DNA of 64,000 bases, from assembly GCA_965248685.1 (NCBI GenBank), contig CBDFKC010000004.1:930001-994000 (forward strand). The letters run 5' to 3'. The notes beneath the pieces are model-generated. The model did not search any database. It had not been told where the DNA came from and saw only the letters and a list, made by a program, of their open reading frames with translations. Below are positions 17,475 to 26,078 of the stretch, piece after piece; the first letter of the stretch is position 1, and each line of letters opens with the position of its first letter. A program made the translations under genes and the position numbers. Origin of the DNA: VYFG01 sp965248685. Its GTDB lineage: Bacteria > Pseudomonadota > Gammaproteobacteria > Arenicellales > Poriferihabitantaceae.

Positions 17475-17505
17475 AAAAGCCGCGCCCGGTTGGGACGCGG
17501 CTTTT
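17475..17505 (-). terminator. Rho-independent terminator of xsc
   Basis: A GC-rich stem (GCCGCG / CGCGGC, extended by flanking AAAA/TTTT) with an 11-nt loop begins 22 bp after the xsc stop codon. Read on the minus strand the stem runs into six U residues, a textbook intrinsic terminator. Confidence 0.85.
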
Positions 17506-17526
17506 AATTTCCAGCATGTCTAAGCT

Positions 17527-19290
17527 TTAGACATAATCTTTGTACTTCGCGAGGTGGCGGATTGGCTTGGCCAATGCGTCTCTGCGGAATGGGTCGCCCA
17601 ATTCCCGGGTACACATAATTTCAATGACCGTGGTCTTACCTTGATTCATCTGCGCATCAATTGCCTGGGTTAGCGCAGGTCCGACCTGATCCAATTGATC
17701 AACCGTAATCGCTTCTGCCCCCATCGCTTTCGCGATAGCGTTAAAGTCCTGGCCGGTTAATTCATCGGCTACGAAACGGCGTCCATAGAAGTCAACCTGG
17801 TTTTTCTTCTCGGCACCCCATTGACGGTTATGGAACACGATTGAAGTGACTGGAATGTTATGGCGTACCGCGGTCATGATCTCAACCATGCTCATGGACC
17901 AGGCGCCGTCGCCGGCATAGGAGACCGCCGGACGTTCTGGCGACGCGCATTTGGCTCCGATCATGGTTGGCAGCGAATATCCACAATTGCCAAAACTCAT
18001 TGGCGCGAGGAAACTGCGACCACGCTCGAATCGGAGATAACTGTTTGACACCGCGTTAATATTGCCGATATCTGTCGACACCATTACCTCAGCGGGCATG
18101 GCTTTTTCAAGCTCACGCAAAACTTGACGCGGGTGCAACCATTTTCCATCTTCCGAATCCTGTTCGGCGATCATGTCGACACTATAGTCGTCTTGCTCGT
18201 GAATCCAGCTATCCAGTTCCTGTTCCCAGGAAGCTTTTTCAGCCGCAATTTGTTCTGCACGCTCGGCTTTATCGGCGTCACAGGCCAGGGTTTTGTCCTG
18301 TACTCTGGCCAGAATAGCCCGGGCCGCTGCACCAGCGTCACCGCAAATTCCCACGGAGATTTTCTTCACCAGGCCCAACATCTTGTGGTCGGCATCGATC
18401 TGAATGATCTTGGCGTCTTTCGGCCAATAGTCAATTCCGTATTGGGGCAGGGTGCCGAATGGTCCAAGGCGAGTGCCCAGGGCAATCACCACGTCGGCCT
18501 TGCTCATTAGAGACATGGCAGCTTTGGATCCCTGGTATCCCAGGGGACCACACCACAATGGGTGGCTTGCCGGAAATGAATCATTGTGTAAATAGCTGTT
18601 TGCCACCGGTGCACCGAGTCGTTCTGCCAGAGCTTTGCAATCGTCGATTGAATCGCCCATAACCACGCCACCGCCGGACAGAATAATGGGGAACTTGGCA
18701 TTGGCCAGCAATTCGGCAGCTTCATTCAATACACTTTCTCCGCCAGGGCCGCGATCCAGGCGCATTGGCTGGGGAATTTCCAGGTCCAGGTCACCGTAGA
18801 AATAATCCCGCGGAATGTTTAACTGAGTCGGACCCATTTCAGACATTGCCCGGTCAAAGCAGCGCCCGGTAAATTCTGCTATACGATTAGGATTGTTTAC
18901 GTGTCCCTGATATTTGGTGAACTCTTCGAACATTGGCAGTTGATTGGCTTCCTGAAAGCCGCCCAAGCCCATGCCCATAGTGCCGGTTTCCGGGGTAATC
19001 ATAACCACCGGTGAATGAGCCCAGAATGCTGCGGCAATAGCGGTAACACAGTTGCTGATACCTGGGCCATTCTGACCGATAACAACACCGTGGCGTCCGC
19101 TGACCCGGGCATAGCCATCCGCCATGTGGGCGCCGCCCTGCTCATGTACCACTGGAATCAGGCGAATACCCGCTGGGGCGAAAATATCCATGGCGTCCAT
19201 AAAGGCAGACCCCATGATTCCGAAGATATCGGTTACCCCATTGGCAACCAGGGTCTCAACAAAAGCTTCACTTGGCGTCATTCTTGCCAT
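17527..19290 (-). CDS. xsc: Sulfoacetaldehyde acetyltransferase
   Basis: ThDP-dependent enzyme that converts sulfoacetaldehyde plus phosphate to acetyl phosphate and sulfite, the desulfonation step in taurine, isethionate and related sulfonate degradation. At 587 residues it has the Xsc length. The N-terminus (FGIMGSAFMDAMDIFAPAG, then VVHEQGGAHMADGYAR with catalytic Glu50) and the C-terminal ThDP block (GDGAWSMSMVEIMTAVRH, NRQWGAEKKNQVDFY) are characteristic of Xsc rather than acetolactate synthase. It lies 72 bp downstream of ald on the same strand; acetyl phosphate would be taken by Pta. No sulfite dehydrogenase, sulfonate transporter or tpa is in the window. AGAGGT stands upstream of the ATG. 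Confidence 0.95.
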   Translation of the reverse strand: MARMTPSEAFVETLVANGVTDIFGIMGSAFMDAMDIFAPAGIRLIPVVHEQGGAHMADGYARVSGRHGVVIGQNGPGISNCVTAIAAAFWAHSPVVMITPETGTMGMGLGGFQEANQLPMFEEFTKYQGHVNNPNRIAEFTGRCFDRAMSEMGPTQLNIPRDYFYGDLDLEIPQPMRLDRGPGGESVLNEAAELLANAKFPIILSGGGVVMGDSIDDCKALAERLGAPVANSYLHNDSFPASHPLWCGPLGYQGSKAAMSLMSKADVVIALGTRLGPFGTLPQYGIDYWPKDAKIIQIDADHKMLGLVKKISVGICGDAGAAARAILARVQDKTLACDADKAERAEQIAAEKASWEQELDSWIHEQDDYSVDMIAEQDSEDGKWLHPRQVLRELEKAMPAEVMVSTDIGNINAVSNSYLRFERGRSFLAPMSFGNCGYSLPTMIGAKCASPERPAVSYAGDGAWSMSMVEIMTAVRHNIPVTSIVFHNRQWGAEKKNQVDFYGRRFVADELTGQDFNAIAKAMGAEAITVDQLDQVGPALTQAIDAQMNQGKTTVIEIMCTRELGDPFRRDALAKPIRHLAKYKDYV

Positions 19291-19362
19291 TTTTTATTAC
19301 CTCTTGAAATTCGTTATAAAGTCCTCCAACCGCCCTTAATGGGCGGTCAGATAGATTGTTAC

Positions 19363-20481
19363 TTAACCAGCGAGTGCGTCGGCGGCACTGACAAAATCGT
19401 ATCCCAGGTCCTCTGCTACTTCTCGATAGGTGATTTTGCCAGCGTGAACATTGAGTCCGTTGCGCAGGTGTTCGTCATCCAGTAATGCCTGTTTTGCACC
19501 CTTATTAGCCAGTTGTACGGCAAAAGGCAGGGTCACGTTGTTTAGCGCATAGGTAGATGTACGGGGAACACCGCCGGGCATATTGGCGACGCAGTAGTGT
19601 ACGACATCGTCAACCAGGTAGGTAGGGTCCGCATGGGTGGTAGCCCGGGAGGTTTCGCAGCATCCACCCTGGTCAATGGCAACGTCGACGATTACCGACC
19701 CCGGCTTCATGCGACTGACCATATCTTTGGTAACCAGCTTTGGTGCTTCCGCCCCGGGTACCAATACCCCCCCGATGACCAAATCCGCTTCAATAACATG
19801 TTTTTCCAGCGCGTCGGCGGTGGAAAAAACCGAATTAGTACTGCGACCAAAATGCTGCCAATGGCGATCGAGAGAATCTGCGCTGTTATCCAGCACCCAG
19901 ACGTCAGCCCCCATTCCAACCGCGATATGGGTAGCGTGGGTACCAACAACACCAGCACCAACGATTACGACCTTGGCAGGATCGACTCCAGGAACACCGC
20001 CTAGCAACATACCCAACCCGCCCTGGGGCTGCTCCAGGCAATGGGCGCCGGCCTGAATAGACATGCGTCCAGCGACCTTGGACATCGGCGCTAATAAAGG
20101 TAATCCACCAAAACGCGAGGTTACGGTCTCGTAAGCGATACAGGTCGCGCCGCTATTAACCAAATCCTTGGTTTGCTCAGGGTCCGGGGCCAGGTGCAGG
20201 TAGGTATAGAGAATTTGTCCTTCCCGTAACATCGCGCGTTCCACCGCCTGGGGCTCTTTGACCTTGACGATCATATCGGCCCGGGCAAAGATTTCCTCGG
20301 CGGTATCGGCAATTGTTGCCCCTGCCTTTTGATAAGCTTCGTCGGTCGCATTGATACCTAGCCCGGCGTTGGTTTCGACTAGGACACTATGACCATGTTT
20401 AGTGAGTTCACGGACACTGGTGGGCGTCAGGCCGACTCGATATTCGTGGTTTTTGATCTCTTTGGGAGCGCCTACTAACAT
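19363..20481 (-). CDS. ald: Alanine dehydrogenase
   Basis: NAD-dependent L-alanine dehydrogenase, 372 residues, the normal family length. Substrate-binding residues are in place (Arg15 in EYRVGLTP, Lys75 in VKVKEP, His96 in YLHLAP) and the NAD-binding Rossmann motif is VVIVGAGVVGTHA near 170. The start is at 20481 (ATG after a TGAGGA ribosome site); a longer open frame up to 20664 has no support. In taurine degradation this enzyme regenerates pyruvate for taurine-pyruvate aminotransferase and releases ammonium; its position directly upstream of xsc fits that role. The 273-bp region upstream (20482-20754) probably holds the promoter and shows no gene. Confidence 0.95.
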   Translation of the reverse strand: MLVGAPKEIKNHEYRVGLTPTSVRELTKHGHSVLVETNAGLGINATDEAYQKAGATIADTAEEIFARADMIVKVKEPQAVERAMLREGQILYTYLHLAPDPEQTKDLVNSGATCIAYETVTSRFGGLPLLAPMSKVAGRMSIQAGAHCLEQPQGGLGMLLGGVPGVDPAKVVIVGAGVVGTHATHIAVGMGADVWVLDNSADSLDRHWQHFGRSTNSVFSTADALEKHVIEADLVIGGVLVPGAEAPKLVTKDMVSRMKPGSVIVDVAIDQGGCCETSRATTHADPTYLVDDVVHYCVANMPGGVPRTSTYALNNVTLPFAVQLANKGAKQALLDDEHLRNGLNVHAGKITYREVAEDLGYDFVSAADALAG

Positions 20482-20754
20482 GAATTTATCCTCAATATGA
20501 CAGAGATTGTGATGGGATTGACCGCGCTTGACCTGTTTTATTCTGGCGGTATCAGGTTGGCGCAAAATAGAGATATACCAGGGCCCAGTGTAGTACCAGA
20601 ATGAATGACCCGGGTATGCCAGTTGAGGAAAATGGATAATTTTTCCTTGAGAACTTGTTGCCACTAGACCGGCAAACTATTTAGTCGATGGGTATGCTGG
20701 GGGATTCAGCAATAAAGCGCCTGAGCAAATAGTTTCGGTTTACTCACCGAATTG

Positions 20755-21303
20755 TCAGTCGAAGAAGTCAGCGTCGTATGCTCGCAGCGTTGCCCCTCCG
20801 GGCAAGAGACATAGCAGGTGGGCCGTACCCAGGTCGGCATTTGCCGCAATGAATGTTTGGGTGGAAACATCATTCTCTCCGGTTCCGGGAAAATCCTGGG
20901 AACCCACCGCAAATGCCTGGGTGGTAATTGCTACCTGGGTATCATCTGCCTGGGCGTTAGTATCGGTGGCGTTAAAATACCGGACGAAACAACCTACGCT
21001 GGTCCCGGCCGCCATAGTGCCTGGCAAAAACACGCTTACACTAACGCTAAACTGGGGGGTTGCAAATAGAGCTACTTCATCGTCATCAAATGACATTGGA
21101 CAAATCACGAAAAGCGGAATGGCGAAATTATTGGTGATGCCGTCTTTATTCCAACTGAATAACTGGCCCTGAGCGAGGTTTGCCGTAATGCATTCGGTGC
21201 CGTGGTAATTCCAGTCATCCGCCAGCGCTGTGGGGGGCGAAATAAAATTAGCAGTTACTAACGCTGTCAGGACGGACAGAATTCTGTATGCCTTATAAGT
21301 CAT
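20755..21303 (-). CDS. Secreted four-cysteine protein, paralog of the next gene upstream
   Basis: A 182-residue exported protein of unknown function, with an N-terminal signal peptide (MTYKAYRILSVLTALVTANF up to ALA near residue 28). It shares with the gene at 21673-22230 the opening block HGTxCITANLAQGxLFxWNKDG, then TNNF and FxICP, and both have four cysteines in matching places (CITAN, ICP, CFVR, LLCLxP), suggesting two disulfide bonds in the periplasm or outside the cell. The middle is rich in Thr, Ala and Asp. The start at 21303 is chosen for the signal peptide. No enzymatic motif is recognised. Confidence 0.7.
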   Translation of the reverse strand: MTYKAYRILSVLTALVTANFISPPTALADDWNYHGTECITANLAQGQLFSWNKDGITNNFAIPLFVICPMSFDDDEVALFATPQFSVSVSVFLPGTMAAGTSVGCFVRYFNATDTNAQADDTQVAITTQAFAVGSQDFPGTGENDVSTQTFIAANADLGTAHLLCLLPGGATLRAYDADFFD

Positions 21304-21573
21304 TTCGGTTACTCCAATTAACTTATTCGTTACCAACAAAGCCTTTTGGCTACGGTTTTCCTCAATCTTATCAATTCTGCCGACGCCGAATTCAATTCGA
21401 CCGTTAAATTGAAAAATTAACTATAACCCAATTTATTGAGGAGAAATAGTAGATATTAAGGTGATTTTCCAACCTTTAGGTATTGAAATTTAACCTTCAC
21501 ATTATGCCTCTTGTTTTCATCGCTGGATTAAAGGATAAACCTTGGAAAAGTTTTACTGAGAAAGCATACGAAA

Positions 21574-21597
21574 AGGGCGCTGGTTGCCCAGCGCCCT
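21574..21597 (-). terminator. Terminator between the two secreted paralogs
   Basis: A 10-bp perfect stem (AGGGCGCTGG / CCAGCGCCCT) with a 4-nt loop, followed on the minus strand by four U residues, about 75 bp after the stop of the upstream paralog. This separates the two paralogs into different transcripts or dampens read-through. The rest of the 369-bp spacer (21304-21672) is AT-rich and probably contains the downstream paralog's promoter. Confidence 0.75.
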
Positions 21598-21672
21598 GAT
21601 TGGATTTCTGTTGGTCAATATTACTAACTCATAGTCGTCTAAAACTAAAGTAAGCTATTCAAACAAATCGTT

Positions 21673-22230
21673 CTATTGCTGTCTAACCGCATAACGGGTC
21701 ATGGTGCCGCCATTGGGAACAAGACAAAGGATATGGGCAGAGGCATTAGCACTATTGGTGGTAGTAGCCGTTAGATTGGCATTATCAATATCGCCCGTGG
21801 TCGCGCTACCGCTGAAAGTACCAATATTCATTGCCTGATTAACAGAGAATGTCACGTCATCCGTAGTCGGTGTCCCAGTAGGAGCTACGCCGAATCGGAC
21901 AAAGCATTGTGGGCCGGTGGTGGTGCCGGTAGTCGGATTGGTATAGCCAGGAGGCATAAACATCTCAATCTCAACATTCATCGAGGGTGTTCCATCCCAA
22001 TCGTCCTGGTTCAGGGTAATCGGGCAGATAATAAACAGATCCGCAACAAAGTTATTGGTTAGGCCGTCTTTATTCCAGGCAAACAATCCACCCTGGGCCA
22101 GGTTGGCAGTAATACACTGGGTGCCATGATGCAGATATTCTCCGGCATAAGTTAAATTGCTAAAGGTAGTAGTAGCCAGGAGGCATGCTCCAGCAGTAAT
22201 CATTTTTAACGTTGTCTGTATATGTTTCAT
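21673..22230 (-). CDS. Secreted four-cysteine protein, tandem paralog
   Basis: A 185-residue exported protein of unknown function. A signal peptide covers about residues 1-29 (MKHIQTTLKMITAGACLLAT... ending TYAG). The mature part starts with HHGTQCITANLAQGGLFAW, very close to the neighbouring paralog, then TNNFVADLFIICP; four cysteines are conserved between the two. The C-terminal half is Thr/Asn/Gly-rich with low complexity, unlike the paralog, so the two have diverged mainly there. Two CRP-like sites lie about 170-205 bp upstream. Extracellular binding or structural roles are possible but nothing is shown. Confidence 0.72.
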   Translation of the reverse strand: MKHIQTTLKMITAGACLLATTTFSNLTYAGEYLHHGTQCITANLAQGGLFAWNKDGLTNNFVADLFIICPITLNQDDWDGTPSMNVEIEMFMPPGYTNPTTGTTTGPQCFVRFGVAPTGTPTTDDVTFSVNQAMNIGTFSGSATTGDIDNANLTATTTNSANASAHILCLVPNGGTMTRYAVRQQ

Positions 22231-22398
22231 AATGGAGCCTCTTATATGATTGATTTAAATCTACGAAATTTCAGATTCTTGATACGCCATTCGACAAACA
22301 ATGTATGGTATTAGCTCTCCTACGTGTGACTAGTCGAACAGTACACATCGCTACATCGAGTAGTGGTAGTAATAATACTATTTGTTTTCAGAGGAATC

Positions 22399-22414
22399 TG
22401 TGACCTGGATCACG
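22399..22414. promoter_or_regulatory. CRP-like site 1
   Basis: TGTGACCTGGATCACG matches the CRP consensus TGTGA-N6-TCACA at nine of ten positions. Its centre is 23 bp from a second, perfect site. It lies in the 347-bp divergent spacer between a secreted protein gene (start 22230, minus) and a coiled-coil protein gene (start 22578, plus). Confidence 0.65.
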
Positions 22415-22421
22415 ATAATAC

Positions 22422-22437
22422 TGTGATCTAGGTCACA
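22422..22437. promoter_or_regulatory. CRP-like site 2
   Basis: TGTGATCTAGGTCACA is a perfect match to TGTGA-N6-TCACA. Together with site 1 it forms a larger 14-bp inverted repeat (13 of 14 positions). Either divergent gene could be the target; no -10 box was placed with confidence. A CRP/Vfr-family protein is the likeliest binder. Confidence 0.7.
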
Positions 22438-22577
22438 ATTCCAGAATTAACGGTTGTTTTACCAAGCTTAATTAATTAGAGTTTATTGCAAGTTCTGGGC
22501 AATGTTGCCAGCAAATGTCTATTGACTAAAAATACGACGGTGCTAAATCCGAATTATAGACCCAATTTTATATACTG

Positions 22578-23375
22578 ATGCTATCTAAAATCACTTTGAC
22601 TTTCGCAATCGTTGGTGGCGGTCTGATTTTACTCGTCGCTGGATATCTTCTCGCGCCTTCGGAATCGGCCACCTCCTCGCTTTCGAAACAGGAGTTAATT
22701 GAAGTAAATACGTCAAATCAGCAGGCTGGCGTTTCTACAGATAATACTTCCGCAAGTACCGTCACCACAGTCCAGCCCGAAGTCTCAGCGAACCAAAACC
22801 AGGATAGCGACCCCCAAGTCTTGCAAAGCCTGGATAAAATTCAGGATATATTGGTTAATATGGATAAAAGGTTAGTTAATATAGACGAAAGGATGATATC
22901 CGTTGAAGATGAGTTGGATATCGCCCGCCTGGAAAACGAAAACTCTGAAGAACAATTCAACTCGGAATCTAACGACGAGGGTGATGATGAATATTCTGCT
23001 CAAGCAATTGCTGAACAGGAAAAGTTGAAGCAGTACTTTTCCAATCTCGATCAGTCATTTCAACAAACCAGCGATGAGGAAGTAACCACCAGGGTCCAAT
23101 CGACATTTGATACCATGATCGCCAGCCGACCCGTGTGGCAGAACGACACGTCGATACAATCAACGCACTGTGGGACCGATCGCTGTAAAGTGGTGCTTCG
23201 CTACAAAAACGATATGGACCCAATAGATAAATTTGAGTTTGAAGGGATGGCATTGGTGTATCTCGGAATCGAGATGCCCCAATCAGTGATAAAGAATAAA
23301 ACCAATGCCGATGGAACCACGGATATGACGCTTTACTTTGCAAAAAAAGAAGTGGAGTTGCCGTTACCGGAATAG
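22578..23375 (+). CDS. Membrane-anchored coiled-coil protein, unknown function
   Basis: A 265-residue protein I do not recognise. It has one N-terminal membrane anchor (about 4-27, ITLTFAIVGGGLILLVAG), a Ser/Thr/Gln-rich linker (35-80), a predicted coiled coil (about 82-130, SLDKIQDILVNMDKRLVNID and onward), an acidic low-complexity stretch (ENSEEQFNSESNDEGDDE), and a compact C-terminal domain (about 165-265) with two cysteines close together (HCGTDRCKVVLRY). Most of the protein is probably periplasmic. It stands alone between a divergent secreted-protein gene and an acyl-CoA synthetase. Confidence 0.72.
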   Translation: MLSKITLTFAIVGGGLILLVAGYLLAPSESATSSLSKQELIEVNTSNQQAGVSTDNTSASTVTTVQPEVSANQNQDSDPQVLQSLDKIQDILVNMDKRLVNIDERMISVEDELDIARLENENSEEQFNSESNDEGDDEYSAQAIAEQEKLKQYFSNLDQSFQQTSDEEVTTRVQSTFDTMIASRPVWQNDTSIQSTHCGTDRCKVVLRYKNDMDPIDKFEFEGMALVYLGIEMPQSVIKNKTNADGTTDMTLYFAKKEVELPLPE

Positions 23376-23448
23376 TGTTCTCTTAGGCATTCCGGCAGAA
23401 GCTGCGAATGGGAAATGGTGGGTCTGTATTATCGGTTAATCATTAGAG

Positions 23449-25032
23449 ATGAACCTGTCCACCTTGCTCGAAAGTGCATGTCATCGATTTGGTGATAAAA
23501 CCTTTGTATTATTCGAGCGCCAAGCTGTTGCTTATCAGCGACATCTTGACCCTTCTGTCTTTCGTCAACAGTTAACCTATAGAGAGTTTAACTGCCGGGT
23601 TGATCAAGCCTGTGGTTATTTGGCGGACCTGGGTTTAAAACCCGGGGATGTTTTCAATATTCACCTGCCCAATTGTATTTCATTTCTGATTCTATGGTTT
23701 GCAAGTGCGCGAATGGGCGCGGTTATGATGCCGACCAATATATTATCGTCGGTAGACGAAATGCAGTTTCTGCTGGGTCATTCAGCCTCCAGGATTAGTT
23801 TTACAACCCGACAGCAACTCGATTCAATAGCCAGCTGCGCCGATGGCCTTGAAACCCTGGAACGGATTATTTGTTGCGATCCATATTCCCATAACCCAGA
23901 TTCTGATTGTTTTGAAGCTGAGTATCTTAGGTTTGCGGAAACGCCGTATCCCTCTACCGTAGAATCATCGGATCTGGCGGCGATACTGTATACCTCTGGC
24001 ACGACGTCGAAACCCAAAGGTGTCATGGTGACCCATGCCAATTATATAAAAGCAGGGCAAACCGTTGCGGACGCCATTTGTCTCAATAAAGATGATCGGC
24101 ATTTTGTTGTTCTGCCGCTGTTCCACGGTAATGCCCAGTATTACTCCACCATGAGTGCCTTGATAACAGGAGCAAGCATCGCATTAATGGATCGCTTCAG
24201 TGCCAGTCAGTATTTTGACAAATGTATCGAATACCAATCCACCGTTGCCAGTTTGTTTGCCGCTCCCATGCGAATGATCCTGGCCCAACCGACTGAGCCC
24301 CGTCATCGAAAAAATGGTTTAAAGGTCATTATATATGCGCAAAACATCACGCCAGATCAAATCCAGCAGTGGGAATACCGATTTGGCCCGCATTTAAGCC
24401 AACTATGGGGCATGACTGAAACTATGGGGCCGCCATTGATGAACGGACTGGATTCTGAACGGCGAAACTGGACTATTGGCAAACCAGTAGGAGGATACTC
24501 AGTTAGGCTGGTGGATATCAACGGAAATGATGTGGCTGTGGGTGAACAAGGAGAGATCGTGGTCCAGGGAGTAGCGGGAGAAACTATTATGGCAGGTTAC
24601 TTTAATAACAATTCTGCGACCCGTGAAACCATTCGGGATGGCTGGCTATATACCGGTGATAATGCAGTGCAGGACGATCAGGGGTTCTTCCGTTTTGTCG
24701 ACCGAATCAAGGACATGATCAAGCGCTCCGGGGAAAATGTTTCTGCGGGAGAGGTTGAGTCAGTATTGCTACAGCATCCGGCTGTATTTGAATGTGCGGT
24801 GGTAGGGCTTCCAGATGACTTTCGTGATGAGAAAATAGTCGGGGTTGTTGTGCTGGCCGGAGGTTGCAGCATTGGGGAGGTGGAGCTGATTCAATTCTGT
24901 CAGCAAAAACTGGCGTCGTTCCGGGTTCCTGAAACTATAGTTTTTACCGAAACATTGCCCAAAACTTCCGTGGGCAAGATCCAGAAGCATTTAATACGAG
25001 CGGATCTTGCGCCGAAATCTCGTCCGGGATAA
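23449..25032 (+). CDS. AMP-dependent acyl-CoA synthetase/ligase
   Basis: A 527-residue member of the ANL adenylating superfamily. Core motifs: P-loop LYTSGTTSKPKGV (about 177-189), the A5 block LWGMTETMGPP, the GDN motif of the hinge (WLYTGDNAVQDDQGFF) and the C-terminal lysine region KTSVGKIQKHLIR. The most likely activity is forming a carboxylate-CoA thioester through an acyl-AMP; the substrate is not predictable, although length and motifs are close to the crotonobetaine/carnitine-CoA ligase-like branch. It is a single gene; no fatty-acid or aromatic pathway genes are adjacent. Confidence 0.9.
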   Translation: MNLSTLLESACHRFGDKTFVLFERQAVAYQRHLDPSVFRQQLTYREFNCRVDQACGYLADLGLKPGDVFNIHLPNCISFLILWFASARMGAVMMPTNILSSVDEMQFLLGHSASRISFTTRQQLDSIASCADGLETLERIICCDPYSHNPDSDCFEAEYLRFAETPYPSTVESSDLAAILYTSGTTSKPKGVMVTHANYIKAGQTVADAICLNKDDRHFVVLPLFHGNAQYYSTMSALITGASIALMDRFSASQYFDKCIEYQSTVASLFAAPMRMILAQPTEPRHRKNGLKVIIYAQNITPDQIQQWEYRFGPHLSQLWGMTETMGPPLMNGLDSERRNWTIGKPVGGYSVRLVDINGNDVAVGEQGEIVVQGVAGETIMAGYFNNNSATRETIRDGWLYTGDNAVQDDQGFFRFVDRIKDMIKRSGENVSAGEVESVLLQHPAVFECAVVGLPDDFRDEKIVGVVVLAGGCSIGEVELIQFCQQKLASFRVPETIVFTETLPKTSVGKIQKHLIRADLAPKSRPG

Positions 25033-25049
25033 GCCAGGATAAATCAAAT

Positions 25050-26078
25050 TCAGGACTGAGGTAAACCCAGTCCTTTTAGTTTTTCGTATAAATCAGCTGG
25101 TACTTCTACGCCGATATCTGCTGCCCGATCCCGACATTCATGGCGTCGGTCTCCGGGCAATCGAACTCCGGGCTCCTGACTCAGCGCCGCCAGCATCTGC
25201 TCAATTCGATTGCCAAACTGATCCGGTTGTTCCGGGGAGAATTGAGCAGGCGAGATGCCAAGGAAAAACTGACCAACCCCAGGGTAACTGCCTTCGTTGT
25301 TTTTAAACATCGGCGCAGAGAATGAACAATTGGGTCCTGCCAATGCGCCCGCCAGAACGTCGACCAGCAAACCGAGCAAGGTACCTTTATATCCTCCCAC
25401 CGGTGCCAGAGACCCGCCGTTAATCACTGCTGAGGCGTCTTCGGTAAGTCGACCTTTAGCATCATAACCCCAGCCTAATGGAATAGGCTCCCCCGCTGCG
25501 GCTCGCTGTTTGATGGTTACCAGAGCAACTTGACTGGTCGCCATATCTGCAACAACCGCCGGTTGATCGCCGCGGGGTACCGCAAATGCCATGGGGTTGG
25601 TACCGAAAAATGGACTGGCCCCTGGCGCTGGAGATACTGCTGAGGGTGAGTTGGCGAAGCCCAGGCCAATCAATCCTCGATCTGCCATGCGATTAACAAA
25701 CCAGCCAACTACGCCAGCGGAATAACTATTGACCACGGTTAGTGCCGCAATCCCCTGTTGCTCGGTTAACTCATAGAAATCTTGTTCTGCCTCGACAAAT
25801 GCAGCGTGGGCAAATCCGTTTCCTGCGTTAGACCTGATTGCGGAAGGCGCTATCTGCTGGTGGCTCGGGATAGCGTCTCCAACCAGCTTATTGTTACGTA
25901 GATGGCCACAATAGATCGGCAGGTAATTAAGTCCTACTGCCCGAATACCGTCTCGCTCGGCGTCCACCACGGATTGTGTCGCGATTTCAAGTTGATTGCC
26001 CCTGGCGCCGCATTTGGCCAAGGCATTGCAGGTCAGGTCGGTGACCTGGTCGAGGGAGAGGGTCAGATTTTCAGTCAT
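25050..26078 (-). CDS. Ldh2-family malate/L-lactate/ureidoglycolate-type dehydrogenase
   Basis: A 342-residue NAD(P)H-dependent oxidoreductase of the Ldh2 family, distinct from classical Rossmann LDH/MDH. Typical blocks: VDAERDGIRAVGLNYLP near 38-55, TVVNSYSAGVVGWFVNRMA, and the nucleotide-binding region FFGTNPMAFAVPRG followed by VADMATSQVA. The GGYKGTLLGLLVDVLAG block near residue 225 is also diagnostic. Family members reduce 2-keto acids, diketogulonate or cyclic imines; substrate is unassigned. Its start overlaps the stop of mscS by 8 bp (ATGACTGA), so the two are co-transcribed, an odd functional pairing. Confidence 0.92.
   Translation of the reverse strand: MTENLTLSLDQVTDLTCNALAKCGARGNQLEIATQSVVDAERDGIRAVGLNYLPIYCGHLRNNKLVGDAIPSHQQIAPSAIRSNAGNGFAHAAFVEAEQDFYELTEQQGIAALTVVNSYSAGVVGWFVNRMADRGLIGLGFANSPSAVSPAPGASPFFGTNPMAFAVPRGDQPAVVADMATSQVALVTIKQRAAAGEPIPLGWGYDAKGRLTEDASAVINGGSLAPVGGYKGTLLGLLVDVLAGALAGPNCSFSAPMFKNNEGSYPGVGQFFLGISPAQFSPEQPDQFGNRIEQMLAALSQEPGVRLPGDRRHECRDRAADIGVEVPADLYEKLKGLGLPQS

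Noticed and set aside
20482..20664. Extension of ald by 61 residues
   Set aside because: The ATG at 20481 matches the conserved Ald N-terminus and has a ribosome site; the extension has no homologous look.
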